Source of the DNA: JAGXLC01 sp046545815
GTDB taxonomy: Bacteria > Bacteroidota > Bacteroidia > Bacteroidales > UBA12077
DNA: 16,449 nt
NCBI GenBank assembly: GCA_046545815.1
Contig: JBKGZA010000058.1
Location: 1 to 16,449 of the forward strand
Reading direction: 5' to 3'
Of this stretch, positions 14,592-16,449 are shown one piece after another. Position numbers and translations under genes: made by a program. Within the stretch, counting starts at the first letter, position 1, and every line of letters begins with the position of its first letter. The notes beneath the pieces are model-generated. The model saw only the letters and a program-made list of their open reading frames with translations. It searched no databases and was not told the DNA's origin.

Positions 14592-14688
14592 AGGCAGAAC
14601 GACTGCACGACTGCACGACTGCACGAAGGGATGAAAGAACGATGGAATAAGAAGACGAGAAGACGGGAAGATGAGAATGGGAGAAGAA
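14592..14688 (+). repeat. Direct repeat copy 2, purine-rich block of about 100 bp
   Basis: Starts with the same AGGCAGAACG as copy 1, has near-perfect GCACGACT units, the identical 30-base segment at 14628-14657, then an extra tandem AGAAGACG at 14658-14665 that is absent from copy 1, and a shared GGAAGATGAGAATGGGAGA tail. The two copies differ mainly by gain or loss of 8-bp units, as expected from replication slippage. Confidence 0.85.
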
Positions 14689-14712
14689 GGGCAGAGGGGA
14701 TAGAAGTGAGTA

Positions 14713-14734
14713 GAGACATGCCATGGCATGTCTC
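14713..14734. repeat. Perfect 22-bp palindrome, REP-like palindrome 2
   Basis: GAGACATGCCA followed directly by its exact reverse complement TGGCATGTCTC. Like palindrome 1 it is preceded by GTA, giving the shared left end GTAGAGAC. Two different palindromes with the same lead within 150 bp suggest one family of dispersed short elements. It has no T-run. Confidence 0.8.
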
Positions 14735-14843
14735 ATTGGTTGGTATGAATGAGGGTGATTAATCTGGCAGATACCGGTTAAAAATAAGAGAAAAAGAGAA
14801 GACAAATTGTGCAATATTAGAAACAGATAAAATCCAAACAACT

Positions 14844-15152
14844 ATGATTGCAACGCTTGTTCATGTTTATGTAAAAGAAGAATTTATTGATCAGTTTATT
14901 GAAGCTACCATGGAAAATCATAGGTTTTCCATGAAAGAGCCGGGAAATCTTCGTTTTGATGTTTTGCAGGACGATGAAAACCCTGCCAAATTCACCCTTT
15001 ATGAGGCTTATGAATCGGAAGAAGCTGCTGCTGCTCACAAACAAACCGATCATTACAAAAAATGGCGGGATACGGTTGCCGACTGGATGGCTAAGCCGCG
15101 GGAGGGGATAAAACACAAAGTTGTGGCACCTAAAGATAAATCGGCATGGTAG
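14844..15152 (+). CDS. LsrG-like antibiotic biosynthesis monooxygenase (ABM) domain protein
   Basis: A 102-residue single-domain protein of the dimeric alpha/beta-barrel ABM fold. The segments FIEATMENHRFSMKEPGNLRFDVLQD (about 18-43), FTLYEAYESEEAAAAHKQTDHYKKW (50-74) and the C-terminal MAKPREG closely follow the pattern of LsrG, which acts on phosphorylated autoinducer-2, and of related proteins such as YgiN. The His of AHKQTDHY is the conserved one of the family. There are no lsr genes around it, so an AI-2 role is not supported, and many relatives are of unknown function. It overlaps the next gene, an iron-type alcohol dehydrogenase, by 7 bp, which suggests a joint task on a reactive carbonyl or quinone-like compound; that is a guess. 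Start is ATG 14844; no Shine-Dalgarno is seen. Confidence 0.82.
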   Translation: MIATLVHVYVKEEFIDQFIEATMENHRFSMKEPGNLRFDVLQDDENPAKFTLYEAYESEEAAAAHKQTDHYKKWRDTVADWMAKPREGIKHKVVAPKDKSAW

Positions 15153-16327
15153 ATCCATTTCAACTGATCAACACACCTCATATCCTGTTCGGGCCGGGTA
15201 AAATAAAAGAATTACCAGAACAAGCCGGGAAATGCGGGAATAACATACTACTCATACATGGCTCAGGGAGTTTCATCCAATCAGAAAAAGGCCGGGAGAT
15301 TATCGCTTCCCTTGATGACAATGGCTTTCGTGTATCAAAAGCAAGTGTAAGCCATGAACCCTCCCCGGCTTTAATCGATGGGATCGTGCAGGAAAATGTC
15401 TCCAAAAACATCGATATAGTCGTGGCGATAGGAGGGGGGAGTGTGCTTGATACCGGCAAGGCTGTATCGGCTATGCTTGCCTTAAATGAACCGGTAAAGG
15501 ACTATCTTGAGGGCGTGGGATCAAAGAAACCCGATGGCAGGAAATTACCTTTTATTGCGATTCCCACCACCTCAGGCACGGGCAGCGAAGCAACCAATAA
15601 TGCCGTTATTTCAGAAGTAGGGGAGAATGGGTTCAAAAAATCCCTTCGCCACAACAATTATGTACCGGATATTGCCCTGGTTGATCCTGAGCTTGTGTTA
15701 TCCTGTCCGACTGCGATTACTGCTGCTTCCGGAATGGATGCCTTTACACAGTTGCTGGAGGCCTATGTCTCTACCAAAGCCAGTGTTTTAACCGATGCAT
15801 GGGCCTGGGAAGGCCTGAAAGCGGTTCACCGGGCGCTTGAAAAGGCTGTTCATAGTGGAGATGATCTTACGGCACGTACTGACATGTCTTTTGCTGCCCT
15901 CATATCAGGATTTGCTTTGGCTAATGCCGGTCTGGGACTTGTGCATGGCTTTGCTTCATCCATAGGAGGTTTAATTGACATGCCACATGGACAGGTTTGC
16001 GGAACACTGATGGCTGCAGTGCATGAAAGCAATATAAAGGCTTTGAAGACAAACGATCCAGAAAGTCCGGCATTAAATAAATATGTAAAGGTGGGGGTTT
16101 TGTTTGCCGGAGAAACCTTACAGGAACAATCCGATGATTATTACCTGGATCAGTTTATCCGGAGATTGAATGACATGACCGAATCATTCGGTCTGGAACG
16201 CTTCAGCGGTTATGGCCTTACTGAATCACAGGCGGTTGAAATTGCCGAAGAAAAAACAGGAAATAAAAACAACCCGGTCAATTTTTCTGCGGAAGCGCGA
16301 AAAGATATTTTGCTGCGGAGACTTTAG
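15146..16327 (+). CDS. Iron-containing (group III) alcohol dehydrogenase
   Basis: A 393-residue member of the Fe-ADH family, of normal length. The N-terminal NAD(P)-binding part shows IGGGSVLDTGKAVSAM (95-110) and PTTSGTGSEAT (140-150). The C-terminal helical domain carries the metal site: Asp198 in SGMDAFTQLLEAYVS, His267 in GLVHGFA and His281 in MPHGQVC. The fourth usual ligand, His four residues after the Asp, is Gln202 here. Other members of the family carry this change too, so the protein need not be inactive, but metal choice may differ. Such enzymes interconvert alcohols and aldehydes or ketones with NAD(P)H. The substrate cannot be read from sequence. It overlaps the LsrG-like gene by 7 bp, so the two form one transcription unit. 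A redox link with Rex is possible, but no Rex-like site precedes this unit. Confidence 0.9.
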   Translation: MVDPFQLINTPHILFGPGKIKELPEQAGKCGNNILLIHGSGSFIQSEKGREIIASLDDNGFRVSKASVSHEPSPALIDGIVQENVSKNIDIVVAIGGGSVLDTGKAVSAMLALNEPVKDYLEGVGSKKPDGRKLPFIAIPTTSGTGSEATNNAVISEVGENGFKKSLRHNNYVPDIALVDPELVLSCPTAITAASGMDAFTQLLEAYVSTKASVLTDAWAWEGLKAVHRALEKAVHSGDDLTARTDMSFAALISGFALANAGLGLVHGFASSIGGLIDMPHGQVCGTLMAAVHESNIKALKTNDPESPALNKYVKVGVLFAGETLQEQSDDYYLDQFIRRLNDMTESFGLERFSGYGLTESQAVEIAEEKTGNKNNPVNFSAEARKDILLRRL

Positions 16328-16449
16328 AGTGTTTTATACACCAAAATTTGACATCGAGATTCCCGGAAAATTATTGTGATTATTTGGTGAAGCTATCCTT
16401 TCATTTTTGAAGGATCTTGACGGGTATCAAATATGTCAGTGATATATAT

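Larger units (their letters stand above)
14404..14843. other. Noncoding repeat-rich spacer of 440 bp between hypC and the LsrG-like gene
   Basis: No gene is supported here. The plus strand is strongly purine-rich (runs of GAAGA, GGGAGA, GAATGGG) and contains a duplicated block and two palindromes listed separately. The frames open on the minus strand are low-complexity Ser/Leu/Pro/Phe strings that follow the repeats and should not be called genes. No clear rho-independent terminator follows hypC: both palindromes lack a T-run. The last 100 bases before 14844 contain no promoter I would defend. Confidence 0.75.

Noticed and set aside
14431..14688. Possible CRISPR array
   Set aside because: There are only two long imperfect copies with an internal 8-bp tandem unit, no regular spacers and no cas genes nearby.
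14378..14841. Minus-strand open frames rich in Ser, Leu, Phe and Pro over the repeat region
   Set aside because: They are translations of the purine-rich repeats, repeat themselves internally, match no family I know and lie in a noncoding spacer.
16348..16380. Possible promoter near the right edge (TTGACA then TATTGT)
   Set aside because: The spacer is 18 bp, the -10 match is poor and no gene start is visible downstream in the window.
16391..16421. Possible terminator hairpin after the alcohol dehydrogenase gene (ATCCTT ... AAGGAT)
   Set aside because: The stem is short with a bulge, it lies about 65 bases past the stop codon and no T-run follows.

Overview
The window is most likely from an anaerobic or fermentative member of the Bacteroidota. 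The signs are moderate A+T content, mostly weak or absent Shine-Dalgarno sequences, -10 elements resembling the Bacteroidota TAnnTTTG box, and short REP-like palindromes beginning GTAGAGAC. The assignment rests on these features and on protein style, not on a marker gene.

Region 1 (1-10981, minus strand) is one tightly packed 15-gene operon; the last gene runs off the left edge. From the promoter it reads: an iron-sulfur protein like the sulfhydrogenase beta subunit (HydB/AsrA type), an FAD/NAD(P)/[2Fe-2S] reductase like the gamma subunit (HydG/AsrB type), a HycB/CooF-type 2x[4Fe-4S] ferredoxin, a NuoH-like membrane anchor, a NuoB-like small subunit, a NuoC-like subunit, a [NiFe]-hydrogenase large subunit with both CxxC metal motifs, a divergent NuoL/MrpA-type antiporter subunit, a MbhD+MbhE-type protein, then MrpB, C, D, E, F and G. 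It is a group-4 energy-converting [NiFe] hydrogenase with a full Mrp cation-antiporter arm, as in archaeal Mbh. It lacks the usual NuoI-like subunit and instead carries a flavin/iron-sulfur NAD(P)H module at the promoter-proximal end. I infer a membrane complex linking NAD(P)H (and perhaps ferredoxin) to H2 and to Na+ or H+ movement. This hybrid is the most notable content of the window.

Region 2 (10982-11192) is a divergent control region. Each direction has a -35/-10 pair with a 17-bp spacer and a TATATT -10 box, and each has a TTGTGA-type inverted repeat near the predicted start point. They face the hydrogenase operon on one side and rex, encoding the NADH-sensing repressor, on the other. 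The arrangement predicts autoregulation of rex and NADH-triggered derepression of the hydrogenase.

Region 3 (11193-14403, plus strand) holds rex, hypF (start codon TTG) and hypC. HypF and HypC help build and insert the Fe(CN)2CO group of [NiFe] hydrogenases. hypA, hypB, hypD, hypE and the maturation protease are not in the window.

Region 4 (14404-14843) has no gene. It holds a duplicated purine-rich block of about 100 bp with an 8-bp tandem unit, plus two perfect palindromes with the same GTAGAGAC lead.

Region 5 (14844-16327, plus strand) is a two-gene unit: an LsrG-like antibiotic-biosynthesis-monooxygenase-fold protein overlapping by 7 bp with an iron-type alcohol dehydrogenase in which one of the four usual metal ligands is Gln instead of His. 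The last 122 bases hold no gene I can support.
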